Shown here piece by piece: positions 18,568 through 27,116 of a stretch of DNA of 64,000 bases. A program made the translations under genes and the position numbers. The stretch spans positions 1,494,001 through 1,558,000 of the forward strand of contig NZ_CP088020.1 of NCBI RefSeq assembly GCF_021049245.1. The letters run 5' to 3'. The number at the start of each line of letters is the position of its first letter. Position 1 is the first letter of the stretch. This stretch comes from Radiobacillus kanasensis. GTDB lineage: Bacteria > Bacillota > Bacilli > Bacillales > Amphibacillaceae. The notes below the pieces were generated by a model. It was not told where the DNA came from, ran no database searches, and saw nothing but the letters and a program-made list of their open reading frames with translations.

Positions 18568-19326
18568 TTTGGCTATTGCAATTAACATAAAGCGATGTTG
18601 TTGGATATCTAAATATCCATCCTGCTGAATTTGATCATGAACACGAGATAGCTTCTCCTCATAATCCTTTATTTTGAAACCAGGGATTTGCCAAGGAATA
18701 GCTTTTAAGTAATACAACAGTGCGCCGATGTCATAAAATCGTTGTTTAGGAAAGTACTCACTCTTATGAACAATTTCAAAACCTGCATTCTCTAGTTCAT
18801 TGATAGCATAGTCTAAGTTCCAATGGCTATATTCTGGATTGATTGGAGCGCCTAAACACGTATTGATGTCATTACAATCCAGACCTCCGACCTGTTGAGT
18901 AACAAAGATACCTTTTGGTCGAAGGATACGCTTTAGTTCAGGTACGGAGTAGGATTCGTGTTTATTCGTTATAAAGTCAAATAAGTTAGACTCAAAGGGA
19001 AGGGTGTCATCGTCTTGAATGGCATATACTTTTACTCCTAATGGCTCGAGTCGATTCTTTGCAATGGGAACATTCGGTTCGTAACCTTCTGTTGCATAGA
19101 TTTGAGCTGGAAAAGGACGCAAAGACGATAATAATTCGCCCCCACCAGTTCCCATATCTAACATGGAAGTGGCTTGTTGCATATAAGGGAGTACAATACT
19201 TCCATAAGACCAGGGCAGTAACTCCGTCTGTACTCGACCTGTCTCTGAAATATAAGAAAAGTCCCAACCGGAAAAAGGCTGATTAAATTCCTCTACATAA
19301 AAGGAAAAAGGTATGGATTTTATCAT
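18565..19326 (-). CDS. class I SAM-dependent methyltransferase
   Basis: 253 residues from ATG 19326. The SAM-binding motif I is MLDMGTGGGELL near residue 58, followed by an acidic loop after strand 2 and a DFITNKHESY motif. The target is unknown; small-molecule or tRNA-type substrates are both possible. The ATG at 19326 is eight bases after GGAGG; the earlier ATG at 19341 overlaps that ribosome site and is rejected. It is divergent from the alcohol dehydrogenase gene. Confidence 0.85.
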   Translation of the reverse strand: MIKSIPFSFYVEEFNQPFSGWDFSYISETGRVQTELLPWSYGSIVLPYMQQATSMLDMGTGGGELLSSLRPFPAQIYATEGYEPNVPIAKNRLEPLGVKVYAIQDDDTLPFESNLFDFITNKHESYSVPELKRILRPKGIFVTQQVGGLDCNDINTCLGAPINPEYSHWNLDYAINELENAGFEIVHKSEYFPKQRFYDIGALLYYLKAIPWQIPGFKIKDYEEKLSRVHDQIQQDGYLDIQQHRFMLIAIAK

Positions 19327-19543
19327 TTTACATTCCTCCATTTCTTTGATTAGTCACGTCAAAGGTTCTATGGAGGAGCTCGTGAGCGTTGTTATGGTTC
19401 ATATGGATTATGAAACAAATAGTTTCCTCCTCATTGGATCTGTTTTTACTAGTGTAACATAAGAAAGGAGAAGTCCGTTTAACTATGGTCCAGCTTTGCA
19501 AATATGGTACGATTAACAACAAAAGATAAGAGGGGGAGTTTCT

Positions 19544-20524
19544 ATGAGGGCGTATGTTCACCAGGGTACTGAACTTGCTGTGAAGGATATAAACGAACCT
19601 ACTGTAGGAGATCATGATGTGAAAGTAATGCTGAAAGTAGCAGGACTAAACCATCGTGATTTGAACATTCCGAAGAGAAGAGGAGATCAACCTGAACCTC
19701 TAGTATTAGGGTCAGATGGAGCTGGAGTAGTCACGGATGTCGGAAAGAACGTTACTAGTGTAACAGTTGGCGATGAGGTTTTGATTAATCCTGGTGTTGG
19801 TTGGAAAGAAAAAAGTGACGCACCACCTGTAGGCTTCGAAATTGTGGGGATGCCCGATCATGGGACTTTTGCTGAGTATTATGTGTGTAAAGAAGATGGC
19901 GTATTACCAAAGCCAGGGCATTTAACGTGGGAGGAAGCTGGTGTTTTATCATTAGCAGGATTGACTGGCTATAGGGCATTGTTTACGAAAGCACAGTTGA
20001 AAGAGGGAGACACCGTATTTATTCCAGGTGCAGGTAGTGGTGTGGTGACTTTAATGATTCAATTCGCAAAGGCAATTGGTGCAAAAGTCATTGTTACATC
20101 TAGAAGTAAAGTGAAATTAGAAAAAGCACGTAATCTCGGAGCGGATATAACCTTAGATACGAATGGTAATTGGAATGAGGAACTAAAAGGGCAAACGATT
20201 GATGTAGTGGTTGAAAGTGTTGGAAAAGCGACTTTTAATCGATCTTTAGACGTATTGAAAAAAGGTGGAAGGATCGTAACTTTCGGCGCAACGACAGAAG
20301 ATGAAGTGACGATAAATATTCGGAATTTCTTCTATGGACAATACCAACTCTTTGGAACAACGATGGGGAGCCACAAAGAACTCTCCGAAATGCTAGCCTT
20401 TACTGAAACACATCAAATACATCCGGTCGTCAGCCAAGTGTTTACATTAGATGAGACAGACAAAGCGTTCGCTTATTTATCTGACGCTAGTCAGTTTGGA
20501 AAGATCGGTTTACGAATATCCTAA
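19544..20524 (+). CDS. zinc-type alcohol dehydrogenase / quinone oxidoreductase family (MDR)
   Basis: 326 residues of the medium-chain dehydrogenase/reductase superfamily. The N-terminal GroES-like domain has GLNHRDLNIPKRRG and GSDGAGVVTDVG; the Rossmann domain has the NADPH-binding GAGSGVVTLMIQFA (near residues 165-178). The structural-zinc cysteine cluster is absent and the catalytic cysteine position is not obvious, so a zinc-free quinone/enone reductase is likely. The ATG follows AGAGGGGGAG. It is a single-gene unit. Confidence 0.85.
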   Translation: MRAYVHQGTELAVKDINEPTVGDHDVKVMLKVAGLNHRDLNIPKRRGDQPEPLVLGSDGAGVVTDVGKNVTSVTVGDEVLINPGVGWKEKSDAPPVGFEIVGMPDHGTFAEYYVCKEDGVLPKPGHLTWEEAGVLSLAGLTGYRALFTKAQLKEGDTVFIPGAGSGVVTLMIQFAKAIGAKVIVTSRSKVKLEKARNLGADITLDTNGNWNEELKGQTIDVVVESVGKATFNRSLDVLKKGGRIVTFGATTEDEVTINIRNFFYGQYQLFGTTMGSHKELSEMLAFTETHQIHPVVSQVFTLDETDKAFAYLSDASQFGKIGLRIS

Positions 20525-20529
20525 TAGGG

Positions 20530-20563
20530 AAAAACCTTTGGTCATGATTGGATCAAAGGTTTT
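20530..20563 (+). terminator. terminator after the dehydrogenase
   Basis: AAAACCTTTG and CAAAGGTTTT arms with a 13-base loop, followed by ACTTTTTC. Confidence 0.75.
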
Positions 20564-20675
20564 ACTTTTTCTATCAGTTTCCTTTACCGACTTGTGTTAA
20601 AGGAAATACTTGAGGTCTGATGCAATCTTTAGAGGATACAAAACCTGTTCCGATTTCATTTTAAAAGCCAGACTG

Positions 20676-20699
20676 GAAAAGCCTACTTTGAGGCTTTTC
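20676..20699 (-). terminator. terminator of the spoVA operon
   Basis: GAAAAGCCT and AGGCTTTTC form a nine-base stem with a six-base loop, downstream of spoVAEb on the minus strand. The T tract is short. Confidence 0.6.
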
Positions 20700-20742
20700 A
20701 CACTAGCTAAACATTGGTGTGCTTGAGATTAATTCTACCCAT

Positions 20743-21093
20743 TTACCCTTTCGGCTTAAATAAAATAGCTCCTATCATACCAAATACAATGGCGGATGTT
20801 ATACCAGCACTCGTAATCTGGAACATACCTGTTAATACACCGATAATCCCGTGCTGTTCCGCCGCTTCCATCGCGCCATGGACTAAAGAGTTTCCAAAAC
20901 TTGTGATTGGTACCGTAGCGCCTGCCCCTGCAAAATCGATAAGGGGTTCGTACCAACCGAAAGCATCCATCAATCCCCCGAAGACTACAAGTGTACATAA
21001 CGTATGTCCAGGAGTTAACTTAAATACATCAAACATAATCTGGCCGATCACACAAAACAGCCCACCGACTATGAATGCCCATAAAAAAGTCAT
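20743..21093 (-). CDS. spoVAE: stage V sporulation protein AE (SpoVAEb)
   Basis: A 116-residue inner-membrane component of the SpoVA dipicolinic acid channel of spores. Three to four hydrophobic helices and the motif LIDFAGAGATVPITSFGNSL, shared with SpoVAC, are diagnostic. It is the last gene of the four-gene leftward operon, 15 bases after spoVAD, with AAAGGAGGA before the ATG. Length and motif fit SpoVAEb; no SpoVAEa or SpoVAF gene follows. Confidence 0.93.
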   Translation of the reverse strand: MTFLWAFIVGGLFCVIGQIMFDVFKLTPGHTLCTLVVFGGLMDAFGWYEPLIDFAGAGATVPITSFGNSLVHGAMEAAEQHGIIGVLTGMFQITSAGITSAIVFGMIGAILFKPKG

Positions 21094-21108
21094 TTGTCAT
21101 CCTCCTTT

Positions 21109-22110
21109 CTAATGTTCAATGGACACGGCGTGTGCAATGCACGGAATGGATTCTTTTTGTTGAGCGGACATAGGAGAAAGCAGCGCCCCTGTTGCTACAA
21201 CGAGAATTTTCTTTAAATCGCCGTCCTTCAGTCGATTCACAAAATGGCCATAGGTTGCGACAGCTGAGCAGGCTGCTCCGCTGCCACCTGCTTGTACAGA
21301 TTGTTCTTCTTTATAAATCGTTAAACCACAGTCTACAAAGGAATTGGGATCTATATTGGTTCCGTTTTTCTCAAATAGTCCAAGTGCAATATCTCGACCA
21401 ATATGAGCTAAATCTCCTGTTATAATGAGATCATAGTAAGAAGCATCTATCCCTCGATCCGCTAAATGCGTTTCAATCGTATCTACAGCTGCTGGCGCCA
21501 TGGCGCCGCCCATGTTCATTGGATCAGTTAGTCCTTGGTCTACCACTTTTCCGATGGTTGCGGAGGTTACCTTCGGACCATCTCCCTTTTGACTCAACAA
21601 TGCAGCACCTCCGCCTGTAACGGTCCACTGAGAAGTGGGAGGTTTTTGGGCACCATATTCTGTTGGATACCGAAACTGTTTCTCAACTGCAGCATTGTGA
21701 CTGGAGGCACCTGTTAGCACGTAATTAGCAGCCTGACTATTAATCATAAGAGCACTTAATGCCAAGCCTTCCATAGAAGTGGAGCAAGCACCGAACAAAC
21801 CAAAGTAAGGAATTCCTAACGTGCGTGCTGCAAAACTAGTCGGTGTTATCTGGTTGATTAAATCTCCACCAAGAAAGAATTGAACGTCCTCTTTTGAAAC
21901 ACCTGCCTTATCAAGTGCTGTTTGACTAGCCTTCTCCAGCAAGACTTTATGTGCTTTTTCAAAAGAATCTTGATTCATCCAAAGATCATCATATAAGTAA
22001 TCAAAGTCGTCTTTTATATTCCCATTCGCTTCAAATGGTCCCCCAACAGCACCTGTTGATATGATCACAGGCTTATTATCAAAGGTCCATGTGCTTTGTC
22101 CTGTTAACAT
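21109..22110 (-). CDS. spoVAD: stage V sporulation protein AD
   Basis: A soluble thiolase-fold protein that binds dipicolinic acid and delivers it to the SpoVA channel. 333 residues from ATG 22110. The FGLFGACSTSMEGLA segment matches the thiolase nucleophile region, and TGGGAALL follows. The ATG at 22110 overlaps the spoVAC stop (TAATG) and follows GGGGGGTT; the earlier ATG at 22125 precedes that ribosome site and is rejected. The tight overlap suggests translational coupling with spoVAC. Confidence 0.95.
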   Translation of the reverse strand: MLTGQSTWTFDNKPVIISTGAVGGPFEANGNIKDDFDYLYDDLWMNQDSFEKAHKVLLEKASQTALDKAGVSKEDVQFFLGGDLINQITPTSFAARTLGIPYFGLFGACSTSMEGLALSALMINSQAANYVLTGASSHNAAVEKQFRYPTEYGAQKPPTSQWTVTGGGAALLSQKGDGPKVTSATIGKVVDQGLTDPMNMGGAMAPAAVDTIETHLADRGIDASYYDLIITGDLAHIGRDIALGLFEKNGTNIDPNSFVDCGLTIYKEEQSVQAGGSGAACSAVATYGHFVNRLKDGDLKKILVVATGALLSPMSAQQKESIPCIAHAVSIEH

Positions 22111-22589
22111 TAAATAACCCCCCATTGGATGAGCAGAGTTTTAACGAGAGCTATGATGAATGCAGAAAATACCCCAACAAGGATGACGGAACCAGCTAAT
22201 TTGAACATATTTCCGCCTACCCCTAGAACAAATCCTTCTGTTCGATGTTCAATGGCAGCAGAAATAACGGAGTTACCAAATCCTGATACTGGCACAGCTG
22301 AACCCGCTCCTGCAAACTGTGCGATTCGATCATATACTCCGAAACCTGTGAGGAGCATCGTTATAAAAATGATGGTTGCAACCGTCGGATTTCCTACATT
22401 TTGTTCTGTGAATTTGAAGAAATGTATATAGAAGGTGGAGATGAGTTGTCCAATAAAACAAATGGTTCCACCTACTAAAAAAGCTTTCATACAATTTTGC
22501 ACGACTGGTCGTGGAATTTCTTTTTGTTTAGCAAATGATTGATATTGCTGTTGATTTAGTGATGTTTTTTGTTTTTTCTTATTAGACAT
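22110..22589 (-). CDS. spoVAC: stage V sporulation protein AC
   Basis: A mechanosensitive-like membrane component of the spore dipicolinic acid channel. 159 residues with a basic N-terminal tail (NKKKQKTSLNQQQY) and about four helices. The motif IAQFAGAGSAVPVSGFGNSV matches the SpoVAC/SpoVAE signature. It starts 17 bases after the YhcN-like lipoprotein gene, with AAGAGGGG upstream. Expression in the forespore under sigma-G is expected from homologues; I could not confidently place a sigma-G promoter. Confidence 0.95.
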   Translation of the reverse strand: MSNKKKQKTSLNQQQYQSFAKQKEIPRPVVQNCMKAFLVGGTICFIGQLISTFYIHFFKFTEQNVGNPTVATIIFITMLLTGFGVYDRIAQFAGAGSAVPVSGFGNSVISAAIEHRTEGFVLGVGGNMFKLAGSVILVGVFSAFIIALVKTLLIQWGVI

Positions 22590-22606
22590 ACTGTAAACCC
22601 CTCTTG

Positions 22607-23065
22607 TTATGCTTCATCGTTCAATAAGTCTTGAATCGTTTTAAAATCTTTCTTTAATTCATCCTCATTCATATCTTTGTTTTGAATTTCCTTTTCTAGT
22701 TGATCTAGCTCTATAAATATTTTTTCATCCGAGGAAACGAATATTTTTTTTTCGGGAAAAGCCTTCTCCAACTTATTTTTCAATTCATCTTCTAATTTCG
22801 TCTCTCTAAATGAATCAAATTGTTTTACTTTAAAGGCCAACAAAACTTTTTCAGATGTATTAATTCCTCTTACCGCAGTGACCTCTTCGTTTTCCAGAAT
22901 AGTCTTCTTAGCTTGAGTGGCAATGGACTGACTTACTGGTGCATCCTTATTCGTAACTTTTGTGAAATCTATATTAGTCCCTTGGGATTGGATGCGATTA
23001 TCTTCTTGTTGATTACAGCCAACCAACGTAAGGCTTAAAAGAGCTATGGCCAACAAATGTTTCAT
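22607..23065 (-). CDS. YhcN/YlaJ-family sporulation lipoprotein
   Basis: A 152-residue lipoprotein: signal peptide with lipobox LVGC at about residues 14-17, then a hydrophilic domain with the KVTNKDAPVSQSIATQAK and EVTAVRGINTSEK patterns typical of YhcN/YlaJ proteins of the spore inner membrane. The ATG at 23065 is chosen for GGTGA upstream; an ATG 12 bases earlier lies within that site. It is the first gene of the spoVA cluster here, so a role in spore germination or wet-heat resistance is inferred. Confidence 0.85.
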   Translation of the reverse strand: MKHLLAIALLSLTLVGCNQQEDNRIQSQGTNIDFTKVTNKDAPVSQSIATQAKKTILENEEVTAVRGINTSEKVLLAFKVKQFDSFRETKLEDELKNKLEKAFPEKKIFVSSDEKIFIELDQLEKEIQNKDMNEDELKKDFKTIQDLLNDEA

Positions 23066-23451
23066 TTTTATCACCATCTATTTTGTAGTTTCATGAAGTT
23101 TATTTCCTTTGATAGCTTTTGCTAGCTGAAAAAACTTTATGCTACTTTAGAATTTCCAAAAAGATACAAAAAACAAATCAAAAATTTTCGTTTTTGGGAA
23201 AAAATATGAAACTTTTTCCAGTGTTTATTCGTCTATAAAGTAAAGTTATTATAAAGATGTATCTACATATAAAAACAATATTCGATTTTTTTTACTTCAC
23301 TGCAATAGTTGTAATGAAAACTTAATCGTTCTAACAGCTTTGTTCTAAAAAGTACAGCCGGAAAATGATTTGGACGGAGGAACGATATAGAAAGAAGTAA
23401 ACCTCGTCATAATTGCTTTCTAGATCAGGTTGGAAAGGAGAGGGCATCCCT
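23066..23451. other. intergenic region with divergent genes, no gene seen
   Basis: The AT-rich stretch between the divergent YhcN-like gene and the next rightward gene should hold promoters for both. I could not place a convincing sigma-A or sigma-G pair and see no ORF with a ribosome site. Confidence 0.5.
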
Positions 23452-23892
23452 TTGATTCGAAAGAGGATAATTATAATAAGCATCATTGTAGTAGGATTGA
23501 TTACATTTATCGGAATAAGTCAAATTACCAATGCCAAGTTGGTCGAACCAGTAAAAGTTTCCAAGCAAGTAGAAGATTTTGTATTGCATGTTCGAATTGA
23601 GCAAAATGAAAAGGGCTTTCAAGTATTACGTGCTTTAGAATACAAAGGAGAAGCAGAAGTTGAAATCCTTCATCGAACCCCTTTAATTTCTATTTCCATT
23701 GACCGAAATGATCATGATTTTACAGGTAGTCCTGTAAGTAGGAAGATGGATCCTGGGGACAAATATGCCCGGGACCCAAAATACTTTGAACCACTTGAAG
23801 AGGGAACCCACACCATTTTCATCCATGGGCAATTTTACGTGAACGATGAATTAATCAATATAGAGGAAAAACGGGAGATTACTTTTAAATAG
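23452..23892 (+). CDS. hypothetical membrane-anchored or exported protein
   Basis: 146 residues beginning with a basic stretch and one hydrophobic helix (residues about 5-21, IIIISIIVVGLITFIGISQ), then a soluble beta-rich domain. The helix could be a signal peptide or an anchor; no lipobox is seen. No family was recognised. The TTG start at 23452 is nine bases after AAAGGAGAG. A terminator shared with the convergent nitroreductase follows. Confidence 0.6.
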   Translation: MIRKRIIIISIIVVGLITFIGISQITNAKLVEPVKVSKQVEDFVLHVRIEQNEKGFQVLRALEYKGEAEVEILHRTPLISISIDRNDHDFTGSPVSRKMDPGDKYARDPKYFEPLEEGTHTIFIHGQFYVNDELINIEEKREITFK

Positions 23893-23920
23893 GTTGGCGA
23901 AAATCTACCCTTCTTATGAA

Positions 23921-23950
23921 AAAACAGCTATGGAAAATCATAGCTGTTTT
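23921..23950. terminator. bidirectional terminator
   Basis: AAAACAGCTATG and CATAGCTGTTTT form a 12-base stem with a six-base loop between convergent genes. Confidence 0.88.
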
Positions 23951-23954
23951 AATT

Positions 23955-24701
23955 TTATCTCTTATTAAAGCCTTTTGACTGGACGAAAGGGGTAACATCG
24001 GTGCGAATAGGGCTAGATAGCTTACGAATCATTTGATTAGACCATTCATCCAATCTTTTATTAGCGGGACGATTTTTGTAATAATCTTTAACCTCGTCAT
24101 CAAATTGTTCTATCACATTGGTAAGAGAGGAGGCATCTGTGTATTTATTCTTAAAATAGTAGGCTTCCATAGGGAATCTTGGTTTTAGCTGTGGGTCATG
24201 GTTTGGTTCACCAACCGCGAGGCCAAACAGCGGAATAACATGTTTAGGTAGTTCCAGTAATCGGTCCACTTTTTCAATGTTATTGCGTAGACTCCCGATA
24301 AATACAGCTCCTAATCCAATTGCCTCAGCAGCCAGACAAGCGTTTTGTGCAGCTAATGCCGCATCAATAGTAGAAACTAAAAAGTGCTCTGTGTTCTCTA
24401 AATTTTCTTCTATTAGCTGTTTTTCCTCTGGCGATGATAGGTGGCTTACTTTATTTAAATCAGCACAGAATACGAATAGATGTCCGTTTTGTTCCACATA
24501 AGGCTGACCAGATACTTGAGCCAACTGTGTCTTGATGTCCAAATCATCCACTCCAATGATAGAATAGGCCATCATAAAGCTGGAAGTAGATGCTCGGCTA
24601 GCAGCCTCCACTATGACGCTTATCTCTTCTTCTGATAATGGACGATCCTTAAATTTACGGATGGAGCGATGTCCAAGTATGGTTTGAATAGTCTCGTTCA
24701 T
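23955..24701 (-). CDS. NADPH-dependent flavin nitroreductase (NfrA-like)
   Basis: 248 residues of the nitroreductase/FMN-reductase family. The N-terminal FMN motif HRSIRKFKDRPLSEEE and the ARAST-like ASRASTSSF segment are characteristic, as is the late GLAVGEP motif. B. subtilis NfrA reduces FMN, nitro-aromatics and other acceptors with NADPH. The ATG has GGAGATGA upstream. It lies 16 bases after a lipoprotein gene in the same direction and may be co-transcribed with it. Confidence 0.88.
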   Translation of the reverse strand: MNETIQTILGHRSIRKFKDRPLSEEEISVIVEAASRASTSSFMMAYSIIGVDDLDIKTQLAQVSGQPYVEQNGHLFVFCADLNKVSHLSSPEEKQLIEENLENTEHFLVSTIDAALAAQNACLAAEAIGLGAVFIGSLRNNIEKVDRLLELPKHVIPLFGLAVGEPNHDPQLKPRFPMEAYYFKNKYTDASSLTNVIEQFDDEVKDYYKNRPANKRLDEWSNQMIRKLSSPIRTDVTPFVQSKGFNKR

Positions 24702-24717
24702 GAAATCATCTCCATTT

Positions 24718-25458
24718 TTAGTTGTTTAGGTTAATTTCAATTTGTTTTACCGGTTTTTCAGACTGAAACCAACCTTCTGTTGATGGATTTTCTAGTTGAG
24801 TGAAGTCCGCTAACGAAAGCTTAATTCTCTCATTATCAACCCATGAGGCTTGTTGGATTGGCAAAGTATAATCTAACGGATAGTCTTCAGACTCTATGGG
24901 TACAGGTTTCCATTCCTGTAAATCAAACACCATCACTTTATGTGTAGAAATCTGTTTTTCTTTTTTTGACTCTTGCCGTTCAAATAAAAGCATCATCATC
25001 GTCTTTTCCGGGGATATGGATGATTGTTTGAACTTGGCCATGTCTGTTAATAGAAAAGAACGTCCTTCCTCAGACTGATCTAGAAGCATGTAAGAGCATC
25101 GATTTTCGTAGCAAGAAAACTCCAACAAGTAATAAGGTTGCATTTCTGGAACTTCCATTTTCATCAGCTCCATTTGTTGGATCGCCTGCTGCTTATCTTC
25201 TAATCCTTGTAAATATTGGTCTAGTATCGGTACATAATCAAGGTTTATGGTAACTTGTTCATTAGGAATGGTGAATTCTAAGTACATTTTTTTCTCTTCA
25301 TCCGAATTCTCCGTTCTTTCTTCTAATACAGGCTCTTCATTAACAGTCGATCCTGTTGCAATCGTTTCTTTTGTTACGGCAGCTTCCTCCTTATCGGAAG
25401 AACAAGCAGTGAGTAAAACAATAAAAAATATAAAAACGAAAACGATGAATCGTTTCAA
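24718..25458 (-). CDS. hypothetical lipoprotein
   Basis: 246 residues with a signal peptide and lipobox LTAC (cysteine near residue 19), then a Ser/Glu-rich linker (residues 20-55) and a soluble domain with no motif I recognise. A TTG start is used, with GGGGAT upstream. It precedes the nitroreductase by 16 bases. Just beyond its 5' side lies one of the large structured repeats. Confidence 0.65.
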   Translation of the reverse strand: MKRFIVFVFIFFIVLLTACSSDKEEAAVTKETIATGSTVNEEPVLEERTENSDEEKKMYLEFTIPNEQVTINLDYVPILDQYLQGLEDKQQAIQQMELMKMEVPEMQPYYLLEFSCYENRCSYMLLDQSEEGRSFLLTDMAKFKQSSISPEKTMMMLLFERQESKKEKQISTHKVMVFDLQEWKPVPIESEDYPLDYTLPIQQASWVDNERIKLSLADFTQLENPSTEGWFQSEKPVKQIEINLNN

Positions 25459-25506
25459 TACAACATCCCCTGTCCTGAAACCGTTATTGGTTTTGTTTTG
25501 GTTTAC

Positions 25507-25890
25507 CAGGAATTATAAAATTTTCCTGGTGTGAATAACATACTACAATAGCCACGTCCAGCTCCAGCGCCCAGCAACTTGCGAGACTTCCCTCACCTCT
25601 GTATGATAACTGTTCGACGTTAGTCGAATTTCCTTAACCTTTGAGGATTAAGGATGGCCAACTAAAACCGGGCTATGTGCCCAACGTTGGCATACCCCTA
25701 TGAAGGGGTATGTTTCCTTTATCTCCGACGTAAGAATGTTCGATTAAAACCGCCGCTCCTGAGCGGCAAGTCGAACCACCTGGCATGGCCAGGCGCAGTC
25801 CGTACGTGGCCCTGGCAAGGGGTCTGCAGACGTTGTCCGCAAAGGACGGTCTTAGTCTGTAATCCTTAACCCCGGGCGCCTGCGCTTTTG
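25507..25890. repeat. large structured repeat, copy 1
   Basis: About 380 bases, closely matching 27117-27595. It is full of hairpins: TTCGAC/GTCGAA, CCTTAA/TTAAGG, GCCAAC/GTTGGC enclosing GGGC/GCCC, ATACCCC/GGGGTAT, GCCGCT/AGCGGC, and CAGAC/GTCTG enclosing GTCC/GGAC. The ends carry GCCACGTCCAG on the left and GGGCGCC...GCTTTTGTTTTT on the right. No ORF is shared between the copies. The right end overlaps the 3' end of a YrhK-like gene on the minus strand. Confidence 0.75.
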
Positions 25891-26154
25891 TTTTTCTATA
25901 TGTCTCTTCAAATGAATCTGATGGATGATACGAATAGTTGGTCGGATCGCCAGTTGTCCACTCCCTATAATGAATAACCAGATACCAACATGTTTCCATT
26001 CCTCAAACAAAAACATAATACTTCCGATTAAAAACCAAATGGAAATAAGAAAGTCATTCAGATTATATAAAACCTGATATGGCTTCTTAAAGAATATATC
26101 AAAATTTCCTATATTAATGATACTCTCTTGTTCCTTTTTTTGCTTCTGATTCAT
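25852..26154 (-). CDS. YrhK-like membrane protein with repeat-derived C-terminus
   Basis: 100 residues from ATG 26154 (seven bases after AAGGAGG). Residues 18-75 resemble the YrhK domain: VLYNLNDFLISIWFLIGS, then WLFIIGSGQLAIRPTIR, with two membrane helices. Function of the family is unknown. The last dozen codons and the stop lie inside the large structured repeat (right end near 25890), so the natural C-terminus was probably replaced. The earlier ATG at 26187 has no ribosome site. Confidence 0.7.
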   Translation of the reverse strand: MNQKQKKEQESIINIGNFDIFFKKPYQVLYNLNDFLISIWFLIGSIMFLFEEWKHVGIWLFIIGSGQLAIRPTIRIIHQIHLKRHIEKQKRRRPGLRITD

Positions 26155-26291
26155 CTTATTGCCTCCTTCTTTATGTGTATAACACAAATGAATTAGAACT
26201 AACCTTTTCCAAGGAAAAAAGTTCTATTTTCCAAAACGGTCGAATTCGCTTGAAAAATATGGCATAATAGAAGTAGAAAGGAGCTGCATGT

Positions 26292-26624
26292 ATGGGTGAA
26301 ATTATTGACTTCGAAATTAATAAGACAAAAAAACTCCTCCAGGCGATGTCGTGGAACAAAGGATTGGAGTATGAAGTCTTTCTAACGGTTGTGAACTTTG
26401 TCAATAAGTACTCCAATTATGAGCAGTATCCAGATGATTTCTTAACTACGGAGTCCTCTTTATGTGAATTATATAAAGGAGATTCCCGTCGATTTATAGC
26501 TACCTTCGATGAGTTGTTACAGTATTGGAGTCTTGATGCATTCACTTATAGACCGGACGAAATGGAGCAATTTAAAACGGTTGGAGATTTATGTGAATTT
26601 ATTGATTTGAGGGTTAGTCAATAA
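26292..26624 (+). CDS. hypothetical protein (110 aa)
   Basis: A small acidic cytoplasmic protein, predicted helical, with no motif I recognise. The ATG follows AAAGGAGCTGC. It is followed 29 bases later by the ywpF-like gene and is probably co-transcribed with it. Divergent from the YrhK-like gene. Confidence 0.6.
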   Translation: MGEIIDFEINKTKKLLQAMSWNKGLEYEVFLTVVNFVNKYSNYEQYPDDFLTTESSLCELYKGDSRRFIATFDELLQYWSLDAFTYRPDEMEQFKTVGDLCEFIDLRVSQ

Positions 26625-26653
26625 AAATTAGTCGAGTTAAGAGGTAGATTCAA

Positions 26654-27073
26654 ATGAAAACATTCAAATTAATATCCTTCGATATATTGGAAGAATCAAA
26701 CAAACAGGTTGTCACCAAAAATATTCCGTTGTTAGATGGACTTATTATAAACCGGGAGGATGAGAACAATCAGTGGATTCTTGAAGCTTATTTAGACAGA
26801 TCCTATTACGAATATTTTGATGAACTAATGGATTTGGAAGATAAAAAATTGATGGTTCAAGTGAAAATTACGAAAGAGTCCAATCAACCAGCGACCTTTT
26901 TAGTATCCATCATTGGTTTAAACTACATCGATAACTATATGAATGTGCTTTTAATGGGAACCATCGTTGATCGAAAGCAAGGAGATATGGAAAGGAAATT
27001 AAAGCAATTAATAGAGGAAGGCTATGAAGGAACAGCTTTATTAGAAAAATTTAAAGAACTGGCTCACGATTAG
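26654..27073 (+). CDS. YwpF-like protein
   Basis: 139 residues resembling B. subtilis YwpF: the opening MKTFKLISFDILEE, then LLDGLIINREDENNQWILEAY, match its pattern. Function unknown; no membrane segment. The ATG has AAGAGGTAG upstream. It is second in a two-gene unit that ends at a hairpin (CATTTTC/GAAAATG, 27082-27100) and abuts repeat copy 2. Confidence 0.75.
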   Translation: MKTFKLISFDILEESNKQVVTKNIPLLDGLIINREDENNQWILEAYLDRSYYEYFDELMDLEDKKLMVQVKITKESNQPATFLVSIIGLNYIDNYMNVLLMGTIVDRKQGDMERKLKQLIEEGYEGTALLEKFKELAHD

Positions 27074-27116
27074 AAGACTCATTTTCCCTTGAGAAAATGG
27101 GTTCTTTATTTATATT

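Noticed and set aside
25675..25999. ORFs of 64-108 codons inside the structured repeats
   Set aside because: They are not in the same frame in both copies and lack ribosome sites; the repeat appears non-coding.
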